Source of the DNA: Perspicuibacillus lycopersici
Lineage (GTDB): Bacteria > Bacillota > Bacilli > Bacillales > Caldibacillaceae
DNA: 64,000 nucleotides
Reading direction: 5' to 3'
Assembly (NCBI RefSeq): GCF_025660475.1
Contig: NZ_JAOUSF010000003.1
Location: forward strand, 620,001-684,000
Below the pieces are notes generated by a model. It ran no database searches. It worked only from the letters and a program-made list of their open reading frames with translations, and was not told where the DNA came from. The position numbers and the translations under genes were made by a program. Shown one piece after another: positions 45,401 through 55,127 of the stretch. Positions within the stretch are counted from its first letter, which is position 1; each line of letters begins with the position of its first letter.

Positions 45401-46364
45401 TTGTGTCACTTCCTTCCTCTGTTGTTGTTTTAGGTGCAGTACTATCTAATGGACGGAGTGGAAAATATTTCAATGTATCGCCGTCATCATTCATAATATA
45501 AATTTCTGCATTTGGTAGCACTTGTTCTAATGTTTCAATAACTAAACGTTCTCTCGTTACTTCAGGGCTACTACTATATTGTTCATACAGCTCATTAAAT
45601 ACAGCAACATCCCCTCTTGCCTGTTCAAGACGAGCGGTTTTCTCTCCTTCTGCACGAGAAATAATAGCTTCTTCTTCCCCAATTGCTTCATTTAATTTTT
45701 GATTTTTATACTTTTCTGCTTCATTAATTTTCGTGTTCATCGTTTCTCTAGCATCCGTTACATTTGTAAATGCGGCACGTACTTCATCATTTGGCAGTTC
45801 TACATCCTGTAATTTTACTGCCGATATTGAAACACCAATATCGTATTGGTTGACTAATTCTGTTAAAAGCTCGCGTACATTTCCTTCGATTGCTGCTCTT
45901 CCATCTGTTAATGCCTCGTCTATAGTAGAGCTTCCAATAATGCTCCGTAATGATGCACTTGTTGCATTATATAAGATTTCCTCTGGACTATCGGCATTAA
46001 ACAAATATTTTTCTGGGTCTGTTATTTTCCACTGGACAACTAAATCTGCTAAAACTATATTTTCATCTCCAGTGATCATTTTTGTATCTTCTTCACTTTC
46101 CGAAACTATTTCCCCGTCTTTTTCTACATACCCAAATTGTAGACTGAATGTTTCTTTTGATAATTTTTCTACTGACTGAATTGGCCATGGAAATTTAAAT
46201 TTCAATCCAGGCTCAGAAATTGGTGGACCAGCCTCCCCAAAGGTTAATACGATGGCTTGCTCCGATTCATCAACGGTATACCAAGAGGTTAAGCCTACAA
46301 TTCCTAATATAATGATTCCAATGACAAAACCAGTAGTAACATATATTCGTTTTATACTTGTCAT
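45393..46364 (-). CDS. hflK: HflK, SPFH/prohibitin-domain protease modulator
   Basis: 323-aa partner of HflC. One transmembrane helix near residues 7-27, then SPFH domain (YTVDESEQAIVLTFGEAG, PGLKFKFPWPIQSVEKL), a coiled region (about 200-265) and a short acidic C-terminus ending TTEEGSDTNE. AAAGGAAG precedes the ATG. It forms a two-gene unit with hflC and should assemble at the outer or membrane face as an FtsH-restraining cage. Confidence 0.93.
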   Translation of the reverse strand: MTSIKRIYVTTGFVIGIIILGIVGLTSWYTVDESEQAIVLTFGEAGPPISEPGLKFKFPWPIQSVEKLSKETFSLQFGYVEKDGEIVSESEEDTKMITGDENIVLADLVVQWKITDPEKYLFNADSPEEILYNATSASLRSIIGSSTIDEALTDGRAAIEGNVRELLTELVNQYDIGVSISAVKLQDVELPNDEVRAAFTNVTDARETMNTKINEAEKYKNQKLNEAIGEEEAIISRAEGEKTARLEQARGDVAVFNELYEQYSSSPEVTRERLVIETLEQVLPNAEIYIMNDDGDTLKYFPLRPLDSTAPKTTTEEGSDTNE

Positions 46365-46520
46365 CTAATCTTCCTTTCTATTAAAACATTTTCGTAATAA
46401 ACAGTAGTACGTATGAAGGATCATTTAGGTTTCAATTATTTCATCGTCATTAATTTTTCATTACTTTCTGCAATAGAGACACTGGAACTACAAAGCAGAC
46501 TCCCTTTAAAATACACAAAG

Positions 46521-46552
46521 AAAAAGACAGAGCGGGGTAGCTCTGTCTTTTT
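46521..46552. terminator. Terminator downstream of phoR
   Basis: Perfect 13-bp stem AAAAAGACAGAGC/GCTCTGTCTTTTT with a 6-nt loop, symmetric A/T flanks. It lies about 100 nt after phoR and ahead of hflK. Confidence 0.88.
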
Positions 46553-46652
46553 CCATCCAGTTTATGGATGATGGGGTTTTCATATATATGGTAACAACCC
46601 CATGTTAATATTACATAAAGCTAGTGTAAATCGTTTGTAAATTTCATCCGTT

Positions 46653-48413
46653 TCACTCTTGTTTTTCTCTTAGCTTGACGATAAAGGTGGAACCCTTCCC
46701 TAATTCACTTTCCACATCTATTTCTCCATGATGTGCCTCTACTAAATGCTTTACAATGGCTAGACCGAGGCCAGTTCCACCAGAGTTCCTGCTTCGGTCC
46801 TTGTCCACCCGATAAAACCGCTCAAATATTCTTGGGATTTCTTCTCTTGCAATCCCAATACCAGTATCGGTAATGGAAACATGGATAAAATCATTTGCTT
46901 TTTGAAATTGAATCGTTACTTTTCCATTTTGTGGTGTATAGGAAATAGCATTAGATAGTAAATTGATAAAAATTTGCTTAATCCGAAGGCTATCACCTTC
47001 TATTATATATTCTTCCTGATCATGGATAAGCTCTAACTCAATCGATTTTCGGTCTGCCTTATTTCGTAACATTTCCATAATTTGCGCGATTACTTCGTAA
47101 ATATTTACTAACTCAAGCTTCAGCTGGAATCCATGCTGTTCAATCCGGGAAAGCTCCAACAAATCAGAAATAATCGATTGGAGGCGATCGGATTCCTTTA
47201 ATATGATATTTAAAAAGGAATGTAGCGCTTGTTCATCTAAATAGGCACCATCAATTAATGTTTCTGCAAATCCTTTAATCGATGTAATCGGCGTTTTTAA
47301 TTCATGCGAAACATTTGCGACAAAATCTTTTCTAATTTGTTCCAGCCTTTTTAATTCGGTAATATCATGTAAAACAATGACAATACCTTTCCATTCATTA
47401 TGATAACTGAAAATAGGTGCCCCATAAATTTCAAAATTCTTCATATGAATACCAATTGGAATTGTAATTTGCTTTCTTATTTTTTGCTCGGTCATAAACA
47501 CAACATCAATAATATTACAAATATCCTTATATTTAATGACTTCATTATATGAATGGCCAACAACCTCATGATCTTTAATACCGAATATTTCTTTATATGT
47601 ACGATTAGTTAAGTTAATGCAGCCACGATCATCAATCAACAATAGACCGGTCCCCATATTTTCGATTAATGTCGTTAGACGGTCCTGCTGCATTTCCTGC
47701 TCCTTTGTGATTTGCTGCAAATTTCTTGCCAATATATTAATCGATTTACTTAAAATCCCAAATTCATTATTGTCATCTTCATATGTCCTTGCCCGATAAT
47801 TTCCTTTTGCTAGCTCAATCGCAGCATTTGCGGCAGATTCAACAGGCTTTGTAAACCGTGACATAATTTTTGACCCGATAATTAAAATAATGACCAATGC
47901 TAATGCAAAGCTTATGGATAATAATAACCAAATTTGTTTATAAGCGGTATTTAATTCTTTAATCGTGCTACTTAATATTAATAATCCATTTTCTTCCCCA
48001 TTTATGTTTATCCGTTCCCAATAGTAGGAAATATCAAAACCTCGTCCTACCTGATATAGGCCGGAATCTTTAGAAGCGGATTCGTCAATAATAGCTTCGA
48101 TTACTTCAGAATGATTGTAGTATTTAACCGAATCTCCACTATCATATGTGACCGTACCATCCGGTTGTAAAATAGTAATTCTCGCTTGTAATATATCGTG
48201 GCTTTTTTGTAAATCCTCTAAATCAAGATCTGATATGCCACCAGCTTTTTCAATAATTTGCGTTAAGATGGCACCTTCTTTTTCAAATTGATTATGAAAA
48301 GAGTTAATATAATAATTTTTAAATAATTGTCCAATGAGTAAGCCTAAACAAACTAAAACAATGATTATTAAAACAACTAGTGCTAACACTAATTTGTAAT
48401 GCAGCTTTCTCAT
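46653..48413 (-). CDS. phoR: Phosphate-response sensor histidine kinase PhoR
   Basis: 586-aa membrane kinase. Helix one at residues about 8-30, an extracytoplasmic domain, helix two at about 165-187, HAMP, PAS (about 235-335), HisKA with FVANVSHELKTPITSIKGF (phospho-His near residue 367) and HATPase with NLLSNAISYTP and GGTGLGLAIVKHLVE. It overlaps phoP by 4 nt, so translation is coupled. In Bacillus it activates PhoP when phosphate, sensed through wall teichoic acid metabolism, is scarce. Confidence 0.94.
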   Translation of the reverse strand: MRKLHYKLVLALVVLIIIVLVCLGLLIGQLFKNYYINSFHNQFEKEGAILTQIIEKAGGISDLDLEDLQKSHDILQARITILQPDGTVTYDSGDSVKYYNHSEVIEAIIDESASKDSGLYQVGRGFDISYYWERININGEENGLLILSSTIKELNTAYKQIWLLLSISFALALVIILIIGSKIMSRFTKPVESAANAAIELAKGNYRARTYEDDNNEFGILSKSINILARNLQQITKEQEMQQDRLTTLIENMGTGLLLIDDRGCINLTNRTYKEIFGIKDHEVVGHSYNEVIKYKDICNIIDVVFMTEQKIRKQITIPIGIHMKNFEIYGAPIFSYHNEWKGIVIVLHDITELKRLEQIRKDFVANVSHELKTPITSIKGFAETLIDGAYLDEQALHSFLNIILKESDRLQSIISDLLELSRIEQHGFQLKLELVNIYEVIAQIMEMLRNKADRKSIELELIHDQEEYIIEGDSLRIKQIFINLLSNAISYTPQNGKVTIQFQKANDFIHVSITDTGIGIAREEIPRIFERFYRVDKDRSRNSGGTGLGLAIVKHLVEAHHGEIDVESELGKGSTFIVKLREKQE

Positions 48414-49126
48414 ACACGGGGTTCCTCAAACTTATATCCAAGTCCACGGATTGTTTTTATATAAATTGGTTTTTTAGAATTTTTTTCGATTTTTTCTCGT
48501 AAATGACTTATATGCACATCAACGATTCTTGTATCACCAACAAAATCGTAATTCCAGACGGCGTTCAATAGCTGATCACGAGTTAATACTCGTCCTTTAT
48601 TTTTCGTTAAATACAATAATAATTCAAATTCCTTTGGTGTAAACTCTAATAATTCTCCATTTAAATAAACTTCATATTGCTCAGATAGGATGGTAAGCTC
48701 ACCGATGTTCATTTGTTCATGATTTTGGTGGTTAAAACTAGCCGTCTCTGATAGATTGTTGTTGGCTCTTCGTAAAATTGCTTTCACTCTTGCCACAACT
48801 TCTCTTGGACTAAATGGTTTTGTCATATAATCATCAGCACCAAGTTCAAGACCTAGCACTTTATCGAATTCATCATCTTTTGCTGTTAACATTAAAATTG
48901 GAATATCGATTTTCTGTTGGCGGAGAAGCTTACAAACTTCAATACCATCCATTTTCGGTAGCATTAAATCTAACACTATCATCTCTGGTTGCTCTTGAAT
49001 TGCGAGATTCAGTCCTTCTTCCCCATCTAAAGCTGTAATTACTTCATATCCTGCTTGACTCAAATTATATTGTAATAACGTTACAATGGATTGCTCATCA
49101 TCAATTACCAAAACCTTTTTGCCCAT
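48410..49126 (-). CDS. phoP: Phosphate-response regulator PhoP (OmpR family)
   Basis: 238 aa. Receiver domain with phospho-acceptor Asp near residue 53 (MIVLDLMLPKMDG), acidic pair DDE at 9-11, switch Thr (LMLTAKDDEFDK) and Lys (MTKPFSPREVVARV); C-terminal winged helix with LEFTPKEFELLLYL and RIVDVHISHLREKI. GGGGGA precedes the ATG. It overlaps phoR. In B. subtilis it follows mdh; here mdh is absent from this place. Confidence 0.96.
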   Translation of the reverse strand: MGKKVLVIDDEQSIVTLLQYNLSQAGYEVITALDGEEGLNLAIQEQPEMIVLDLMLPKMDGIEVCKLLRQQKIDIPILMLTAKDDEFDKVLGLELGADDYMTKPFSPREVVARVKAILRRANNNLSETASFNHQNHEQMNIGELTILSEQYEVYLNGELLEFTPKEFELLLYLTKNKGRVLTRDQLLNAVWNYDFVGDTRIVDVHISHLREKIEKNSKKPIYIKTIRGLGYKFEEPRV

Positions 49127-49188
49127 ATTCTATTGTTCCCCCAATATAGTTTGATTTTAACCCCAAACATCCATCTAACTATATCTTT

Positions 49189-49217
49189 ATTATAACGATA
49201 AGAGAAAAAGAAACCAA
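49189..49217 (-). promoter_or_regulatory. Candidate sigma-A promoter of phoPR
   Basis: Minus strand: TTGGTT (49212-49217), 17-nt spacer, TATAAT (49189-49194). The -10 is perfect and the -35 weak, which would suit an activated promoter. I see no clear PhoP box repeat. Confidence 0.5.
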
Positions 49218-49347
49218 CGAAAAATATGGGCTGTAAAAATCGGGGATGGAATGTTTAGAGTTTCATCATTCTATGTTTATAATGAGTAGTATGGAGGTGT
49301 ATAAAATAATATCATAAAAAATAATTTCTGCATCTGTCTCTGGTTCT

Positions 49348-49779
49348 ATGTTTACTATTATGTTAGGTCTAATCATACCAAATCCATTTGGTGAAACTAT
49401 TTCATCATTACCAAATTATTTATTTGCTGTTGCATTAAGTACACCTGTTTATTTGATGTATAGTTTCCCAGCAATTTTATTTTATGGAGTATTAACCTCA
49501 ATCATTAGTGATAAAGTCAATCAATTCACTTCAACAAAAATGAAAAAAGAAAAATCTGAAATAATTATCTCTGACATTTTACACGCTGTTTTTGGTCTTA
49601 TATTACTATTGTATAGTTTAGGGGCTTCATTGTTATTCTTTATTACAGATAGAGTTCTACAAAAGAAAAATAAAGTTTATAAACCGAGACAAGCCATTAA
49701 AAGTTTTGCAATTCCATTAGCAGTCTGGCTAATTTTTATGGGAATTGTATATTTAGAGCATATATTAAATGACGTTTAA
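49348..49779 (+). CDS. Small polytopic membrane protein of unknown function, 5' end possibly disrupted
   Basis: 143 aa from the first ATG, with about four hydrophobic segments (residues 1-12/25-50, 78-98, 118-136) and a lysine-rich loop (TKMKKEKSE). I recognise no family. No SD precedes this ATG. The frame continues upstream through KIISASVSGS to a TAA at 49315-49317, and a good SD (GGAGGTG, 49293-49299) lies just before that stop, so the natural start may have been lost. It replaces mdh between icd and phoP and is alone on the plus strand. Confidence 0.5.
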   Translation: MFTIMLGLIIPNPFGETISSLPNYLFAVALSTPVYLMYSFPAILFYGVLTSIISDKVNQFTSTKMKKEKSEIIISDILHAVFGLILLLYSLGASLLFFITDRVLQKKNKVYKPRQAIKSFAIPLAVWLIFMGIVYLEHILNDV

Positions 49780-49857
49780 AGGCATTGGGAAACCTTTATT
49801 AAAAGTTTCCCGAATTTTATCTCATTATTTCTACATTAAAGTTTAACCGCAAAAAAT

Positions 49858-49901
49858 AAAAGCCGATGATATTTTACAAAAGTAAAATATCATCGGCTTT
49901 T
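49858..49901. terminator. Bidirectional terminator with 20-bp perfect stem
   Basis: Arms 49858-49877 and 49882-49901 are perfectly complementary around an AAAA loop, with terminal A/T runs. It separates the membrane-protein gene (plus) from icd (minus). Confidence 0.93.
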
Positions 49902-49981
49902 CGTTTAGAGATAAGTTTTGTATCAGCCTCGTAGGAAAAACAATAGAGAATTAATATTTATCTCAAATGTTTATTATTCAA

Positions 49982-51250
49982 TTACATATTATCAATTAAT
50001 TGTGTTCCGAATTCAGAACATTTTACTTCTCTTGCACCATCCATTAAGCGCGCAAAATCGTAAGTAACTACTTTCGATGCAATTGTTTTTTCCATCGAAT
50101 TTGTAATTAAGTTTGCTGCTTCATTCCACCCTAAATGTTCAAGCATTAAAACACCAGATAAAATAACGGAAGAAGGGTTCACCTTATCTAGACCCGCATA
50201 TTTCGGTGCAGTTCCGTGTGTTGCTTCGAAAATTGCATGTCCGGTTTCATAATTGATATTAGCACCAGGGGCAATTCCGATTCCACCAACTTGTGCTGCT
50301 AGTGCATCGGAAATATAATCACCATTTAAATTCATTGTAGCAACTACATCAAATTCACGAGGACGTGTAAGAATTTGTTGTAAAAAAATATCTGCGATAG
50401 AATCTTTAATGATAATTTTTCCTGCTGCTTCTGCATCTGCTTGTGCTTTATTCGCTGCATCTGTTCCGTCTGCTTCTTTAATGCGATCATATTGCGCCCA
50501 AGTAAAGACTTTATCTCCAAATTCGCGTTCTGCTAATTCATAACCCCAGTTTTTGAAGGCACCTTCTGTAAACTTCATAATATTACCTTTATGTACTAAC
50601 GTTACCGATTTGCGCCCTTCTTTAATTGCATAATTAATAGCTGAACGTACTAATCGTTCCGTCCCTTCCTTAGAAACTGGTTTAATTCCAATTCCAGAGG
50701 TTTCAGGGAAGCGAATTTTTTTCACACCTAGCTCTGTTTGTAAAAATTTAATGACTTTTTTCACTTCATCAGAGCCTTCTTTATATTCAATACCTGCATA
50801 AATATCCTCTGTATTTTCACGGAAAATAACCATGTCAGTATCTTGCGGACGTTTTACTGGTGAAGGAACCCCTTCAAACCAACGAACAGGTCGCAAGCAA
50901 ACGAATAAATCAAGTTCCTGACGTAGTGCAACATTCAAGGAACGAATTCCCCCACCAATTGGTGTTGTAAGTGGACCTTTAATAGCAATAATATTTTCAC
51001 GAATAACATCTAATGTTTCGGTTGGTAGCCATTCGCCTGTTTGATTAAAAGCTTTTTCCCCTGCTAAAACTTCTTTCCAAACAATTTTTCTTTTACCATT
51101 GTATGCTTTTTCTACAGCTGCATCTAAAACTCTTGATGCAGATGCCCAAATATCTGGACCCGTGCCGTCTCCTTCGATAAATGGAATAATTGGGTTGTTT
51201 GGAACATTTAATACGCCATTTGTTACAGTAATTTTTTCACCTTGTGTCAT
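49982..51250 (-). CDS. icd: Isocitrate dehydrogenase, NADP-dependent
   Basis: TCA-cycle enzyme converting isocitrate to 2-oxoglutarate; 422 aa (B. subtilis 423). Visible are [11 protein letters not shown] (about 25-35), the substrate-binding [26 protein letters not shown] (about 99-124, with the phosphorylatable-type Ser), the acid cluster [20 protein letters not shown] and [14 protein letters not shown] at 51250 follows GGGAGG by seven nt; the frame is open ten codons upstream. It lies 116 nt after citZ. Confidence 0.97.
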   Translation of the reverse strand: MTQGEKITVTNGVLNVPNNPIIPFIEGDGTGPDIWASASRVLDAAVEKAYNGKRKIVWKEVLAGEKAFNQTGEWLPTETLDVIRENIIAIKGPLTTPIGGGIRSLNVALRQELDLFVCLRPVRWFEGVPSPVKRPQDTDMVIFRENTEDIYAGIEYKEGSDEVKKVIKFLQTELGVKKIRFPETSGIGIKPVSKEGTERLVRSAINYAIKEGRKSVTLVHKGNIMKFTEGAFKNWGYELAEREFGDKVFTWAQYDRIKEADGTDAANKAQADAEAAGKIIIKDSIADIFLQQILTRPREFDVVATMNLNGDYISDALAAQVGGIGIAPGANINYETGHAIFEATHGTAPKYAGLDKVNPSSVILSGVLMLEHLGWNEAANLITNSMEKTIASKVVTYDFARLMDGAREVKCSEFGTQLIDNM

Positions 51251-51366
51251 AATACTTCCTCCCATGTTCGCTAATTTCATGTTAAAGGCTAGGAGTAAAC
51301 TATTCTCCTAACCTACTATCCTTATTATAAAACAATCTTTTAAAATAATAAAAAGATTATTAATTA

Positions 51367-52482
51367 TTATCTATCTTCCAATTTAATATATTGCTGTTTA
51401 TTTGGTCCAACATAGTCGGCACGTGGACGAATTAAACGATTGTTAGCATATTGTTCGAGAATATGAGCTAACCAACCAGATACACGACTAACCGCAAATA
51501 TTGGGGTAAACAAATCATGATCAATTCCTAAGCTGTGGTAAACAGATGCAGAATAAAAATCTACATTTGGTGGAATATTCTTTTGACTTGTTACAAGTGC
51601 TTCAATTTTCACCGACATATCGTATAGCTTAGATTCACCAGTTAATTTTGTTAATTTCTCAGACATTTCTCTTAAATGTTTCGCACGCGGATCACCTAGA
51701 CGGTATACCCGATGCCCGAAGCCCATAATCTTTTCTTTATTGGCGATTTTATTATTAATATAGCTTTCTACATTTTCAACAGAACCAATTTCGGTTAGCA
51801 TCTTCATTACTTGTTCATTAGCACCACCATGTAATGGTCCTTTTAATGCACCAATTGCGGCAGTAACCCCAGAATATACATCTGAAAGGGTTGCCACACA
51901 TACGCGTGCAGTAAATGTTGATGCATTCAATTCATGGTCTGCATGTAATACAAGCGCTTTATTAAATGCTTCTACCGCAATGGAATCTGGTTCACTTCCG
52001 GTAAGCATGTATAAAAAGTTTTCAGCAAAGCCAAAATCCTTACGTGGTGCTACTGGTTCTAGTCCTTTACGGATTCTAGAAAACGCTGTCACCAAAGTTG
52101 GAATTTTTGCTTGAATACGGATTGCTTTACGGAAGTTTGCTTCTTCGCTTTGATCATCTGCTTCCTCATCAAATAATCCTAAAAATGAAATTGCTGACCG
52201 AAGAGCCGCCATTGGATGAACTTGTTTGATTGGATAGGACTTAATATGATCAACTACTGCAGCTGGAATAGAAGCATTTGCTGCTAGCTGAATCTTTAAA
52301 TCTTCTAACTCAATTGCATTTGGTAATCGACGATACCAAAGTAAGTAAACTACCTCTTCAAAACTTGCATTTTCCGCTAAATCGTCAATATCATACCCTA
52401 CATACGTTAATGTGTCATCAATAATCGAACTGATAGATGTTGATGCTGCTACAACGCCTTCTAACCCTTTAGTTGCACTCAT
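51367..52482 (-). CDS. citZ: Citrate synthase
   Basis: Condenses acetyl-CoA and oxaloacetate. 371 aa, type II-like Bacillus enzyme. Catalytic residues are in LHADHELNASTFTARV (His near 188), GFGHRVYRLGDPRAKHL (His near 237) and the NVDFYSASVYHSLGI block with the catalytic Asp. GGGAG precedes the ATG. Upstream is a 684-nt region with a TATAAT -10 and a cre-like site, fitting CcpA control of citZ as known in B. subtilis. Confidence 0.97.
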   Translation of the reverse strand: MSATKGLEGVVAASTSISSIIDDTLTYVGYDIDDLAENASFEEVVYLLWYRRLPNAIELEDLKIQLAANASIPAAVVDHIKSYPIKQVHPMAALRSAISFLGLFDEEADDQSEEANFRKAIRIQAKIPTLVTAFSRIRKGLEPVAPRKDFGFAENFLYMLTGSEPDSIAVEAFNKALVLHADHELNASTFTARVCVATLSDVYSGVTAAIGALKGPLHGGANEQVMKMLTEIGSVENVESYINNKIANKEKIMGFGHRVYRLGDPRAKHLREMSEKLTKLTGESKLYDMSVKIEALVTSQKNIPPNVDFYSASVYHSLGIDHDLFTPIFAVSRVSGWLAHILEQYANNRLIRPRADYVGPNKQQYIKLEDR

Positions 52483-53166
52483 AAAATTCTCCCTTTCCTT
52501 TAAAATTTTTTATTATTCTATCATACTTAAATAATCAAAAACTTATTAATAAAAAAATTAAAGTATCCCCATTTGTTGTTCTTTGTTCGTAATAATCTTG
52601 CAAGTATTTTTGAGAATGAAATTTAGTAAATACCATCCCCCTCAAATCCAAGAATAAATTGTATTAAGTCCATCCATACGATACTTAACTACGATTGGTA
52701 ATAATCTTATTCTATTATAAAAAAGCAAAAAGGAAAAAGAAAATGCTTACAAAATATTTTTCCATAAAAACCACTATTCACATCTATTAGATTGTTCACA
52801 GATTTATTATAACTAATTTTTTTACTTTTGTGAATGGTTAGTGACGAAAATGTGAAGAAATTATTATTTTTCCAAAAAAATTTACTTACACAATTTTTTC
52901 CATTTGGTGGAATAGGAATAATTTTTCTGCTTCAGCACCAAAAAATGCTGGCTGATGCATAATCGTGTGGAGCGGGGGAAGTGTTTCTTAATATGGAAAT
53001 CAAGACTTGTTTGCTTTCTCCATTTATGATTTTAATCAAGTAAAAGCATGGATTTCTAGTCAGATAGATTGCTTAGCAGGCGGATTACACAGGGCAAAAT
53101 AATTCCGATAATGCTTCAAATGTATTCCGTCTGCTCACTAATAACAAATATCTAACCGAAAACAAC
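52483..53166. other. 684-nt region between citZ and the DUF441 gene
   Basis: The first 280 nt are the citZ control region (candidate -10 TATAAT at 52714-52719 on the minus strand, cre-like site at 52738-52751). The rest (about 52920-53110) has higher GC than its surroundings and carries short open frames without SDs on both strands; I cannot assign it. It could be a dispersed repeat or a gene remnant. Confidence 0.5.
52738..52751 (-). promoter_or_regulatory. Candidate cre site upstream of citZ
   Basis: TGTAAGCATTTTCT on the minus strand matches the cre consensus at 12 of 14 positions, but one mismatch falls in the central CG. It lies where the -35 of the TATAAT at 52714-52719 would be. Confidence 0.4.
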
Positions 53167-53625
53167 TCACGGATTCAAAATACCAAATAATTTCATCGCA
53201 TACCATGCGATTCCTGCGCCGATGAGTGGTCCGACGGCAACACCTTTAAATAAAGTAACCGCTAATATAGTTCCTAATACAAGTGCTGTCGTAATATGGG
53301 GCTCCTTTGCTAAAAGAACAACACCATTTTTGGCTAATAATGCTACTGCAATTCCAGAAATAATAGCAACCCATGCAATTGGTGATTTTAGTGACTCATA
53401 TAAATCTTTAAAACCTATTTGCCCGGTAGCAATTGGAGCTAATACCGCAATCGTAATGACAGTTACCCCCCAATTAATTCCTTTGGATTGAATAAGAGTC
53501 AAAATTTTATCCTGTTGAAAAATTAACTTTATCACTAATAAAATGGCAATCGAGATAATTAATGATTGATTTTTCGCTAATACGCCAATAATGAATAGTA
53601 AACCTAAAAATAAATATGCTTGCAT
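53167..53625 (-). CDS. ytwI: DUF441 family membrane protein (YtwI type)
   Basis: 152-aa protein with four or five hydrophobic helices covering almost its whole length, the DUF441 pattern; GVLAKNQSLIISIAILLVIKL and the C-terminal KGVAVGPLIGAGIAWYAMK are typical. Function unknown. AAAGGA lies upstream of the ATG. It neighbours citZ and divergent ytvI as in B. subtilis. Confidence 0.9.
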   Translation of the reverse strand: MQAYLFLGLLFIIGVLAKNQSLIISIAILLVIKLIFQQDKILTLIQSKGINWGVTVITIAVLAPIATGQIGFKDLYESLKSPIAWVAIISGIAVALLAKNGVVLLAKEPHITTALVLGTILAVTLFKGVAVGPLIGAGIAWYAMKLFGILNP

Positions 53626-53924
53626 CTTGATGTCCTTTCCTTTTTAGACTCTTTATACTGTATACATCCTTATTCCTAAATAATAACAAAACACGGATCG
53701 AAATAAAATAATGACAATTTCAACTAGCAATAGCCCATTTTCGCTATTCTTTTACATATTTTTTATTAATTTTTTCCTTGAAAAGTCATAAAACAAATAA
53801 TTTATTCGAATAGAGTCGAAGGAATTCAGAGAATAATCTGTCTTTTATTCTTTCCATTCCATAGGCAAATCGATAAAATAAATATAATACATGGTCAAGT
53901 TATTATGCATTGGGAGGATTTTCC

Positions 53925-55046
53925 TTGAACTCAATTTATTTTCAGCGATTTTTCCGCTCTATTATAGTTGTCGGCGGTACGTTTTTTTTATTAGTTGCCG
54001 TCTATTATATATCTTCTGTAGTTTATCCCTTTATTTTTGCATGGATAATTGCGTTTTTAATGAACCCACTAGTTAATTTTCTCCAATTTAAAGGAAAGCT
54101 ACCAAGACCACTTGCTGTATTATTAATCCTTATTATTATTTTCGCATTAATTGCTAGTCTATTAACATTATTAATTTTTGAAATCATATCCGGCGCAGAA
54201 TATTTGGCGAAAAATTCACCAGATCAAATTCAAGCATTAGTGGATTCCATTCAAAATTGGATTACCGGAACTGTCAATCCATTTATTAACCAATTGACAA
54301 ATATATTTTTCAATCTTGGCGAAGAACAGCAACAAACGATTATAACCAATATTCAAGAAATTGGTTCCCATCTTGCCACCACGGTTGCGGGTTTTATGCA
54401 AACACTATTAACAAAGCTTCCTGGTTTTATTTCTTGGTTTCCAAATGCTGCCACTGTACTAATTTTTACGATATTAGCAACCTTCTTTATAAGTAATGAT
54501 TGGTATCGTTTGAAACATTTTGCCGGGAAATTTCTTCCCAATAAAGTAAAACAAAGCAGTATGAATGTTTATATTGATTTACGCAAGGCATTTTTCGGCT
54601 TTATCGTGGCACAATTAACATTAATTTCAATTACTTTTGTCATTGTGTTTATCGGTCTTTTAATTATTCGTGTAGACTATGCTCTAGCCCTTTCCTTTAT
54701 TATTGCGATTATTGATTTATTACCATATTTAGGAACTGGTTTAATTTTTGTTCCATGGATTATTTATCAGTTTTTAGTAGGGAATTTCCCAGTAGCCGTC
54801 GGTCTTTCGGTTTTATATATTGTCGTAATTGTTCAAAGGCAATTAATGGAGCCTAAAGTTGTATCCACTAATATTGGCATTACCCCATTAACATCACTCA
54901 TTTCAATTTTTGTGGGACTACAAATATTTGGTTTCTCTGGTTTAATTATCGGTCCAATCATTGCTGTTGTCATTGTTACGCTGTTTCGAACAGGTGTATT
55001 CACTGATTTATGGCATTTTATTAAAGGAAAAGATGCTATCGAATAA
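53925..55046 (+). CDS. ytvI: AI-2E family transporter, sporulation protein YtvI
   Basis: 373-aa membrane protein, about eight helices, of the AI-2E/PerM superfamily. Helices 1-2 are at residues about 12-55, a soluble loop follows (about 85-150), and the conserved IDLLPYLGTGLIFVPW motif is near 263-278. TTG start with GGGAGG seven nt upstream; five codons earlier another TTG contains that SD. In B. subtilis YtvI is a sporulation protein of unknown substrate. A TATAAT (53884-53889 area) upstream lacks a clear -35. Confidence 0.9.
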   Translation: MNSIYFQRFFRSIIVVGGTFFLLVAVYYISSVVYPFIFAWIIAFLMNPLVNFLQFKGKLPRPLAVLLILIIIFALIASLLTLLIFEIISGAEYLAKNSPDQIQALVDSIQNWITGTVNPFINQLTNIFFNLGEEQQQTIITNIQEIGSHLATTVAGFMQTLLTKLPGFISWFPNAATVLIFTILATFFISNDWYRLKHFAGKFLPNKVKQSSMNVYIDLRKAFFGFIVAQLTLISITFVIVFIGLLIIRVDYALALSFIIAIIDLLPYLGTGLIFVPWIIYQFLVGNFPVAVGLSVLYIVVIVQRQLMEPKVVSTNIGITPLTSLISIFVGLQIFGFSGLIIGPIIAVVIVTLFRTGVFTDLWHFIKGKDAIE

Positions 55047-55066
55047 TGTGTTGTTTCAAACAAAAT

Positions 55067-55118
55067 AAAAAACGAATCACAGCAACAGGTTATTTTCCTG
55101 TTTGTGATCCGTTTTTTT
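55067..55118. terminator. Bidirectional terminator between ytvI and fxsA
   Basis: AACG-ATCACA and CAGG pair with CCTG and TGTGAT-CGTT around a short loop, flanked by A and T runs. Confidence 0.85.
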
Positions 55119-55127
55119 ATTTTCATA

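Noticed and set aside
52834-52962. 43-codon open frame upstream of citZ on the plus strand (MVSDENVKKLLFF…)
   Set aside because: No SD and length within chance for AT-rich DNA; kept only as part of the unexplained intergenic region.
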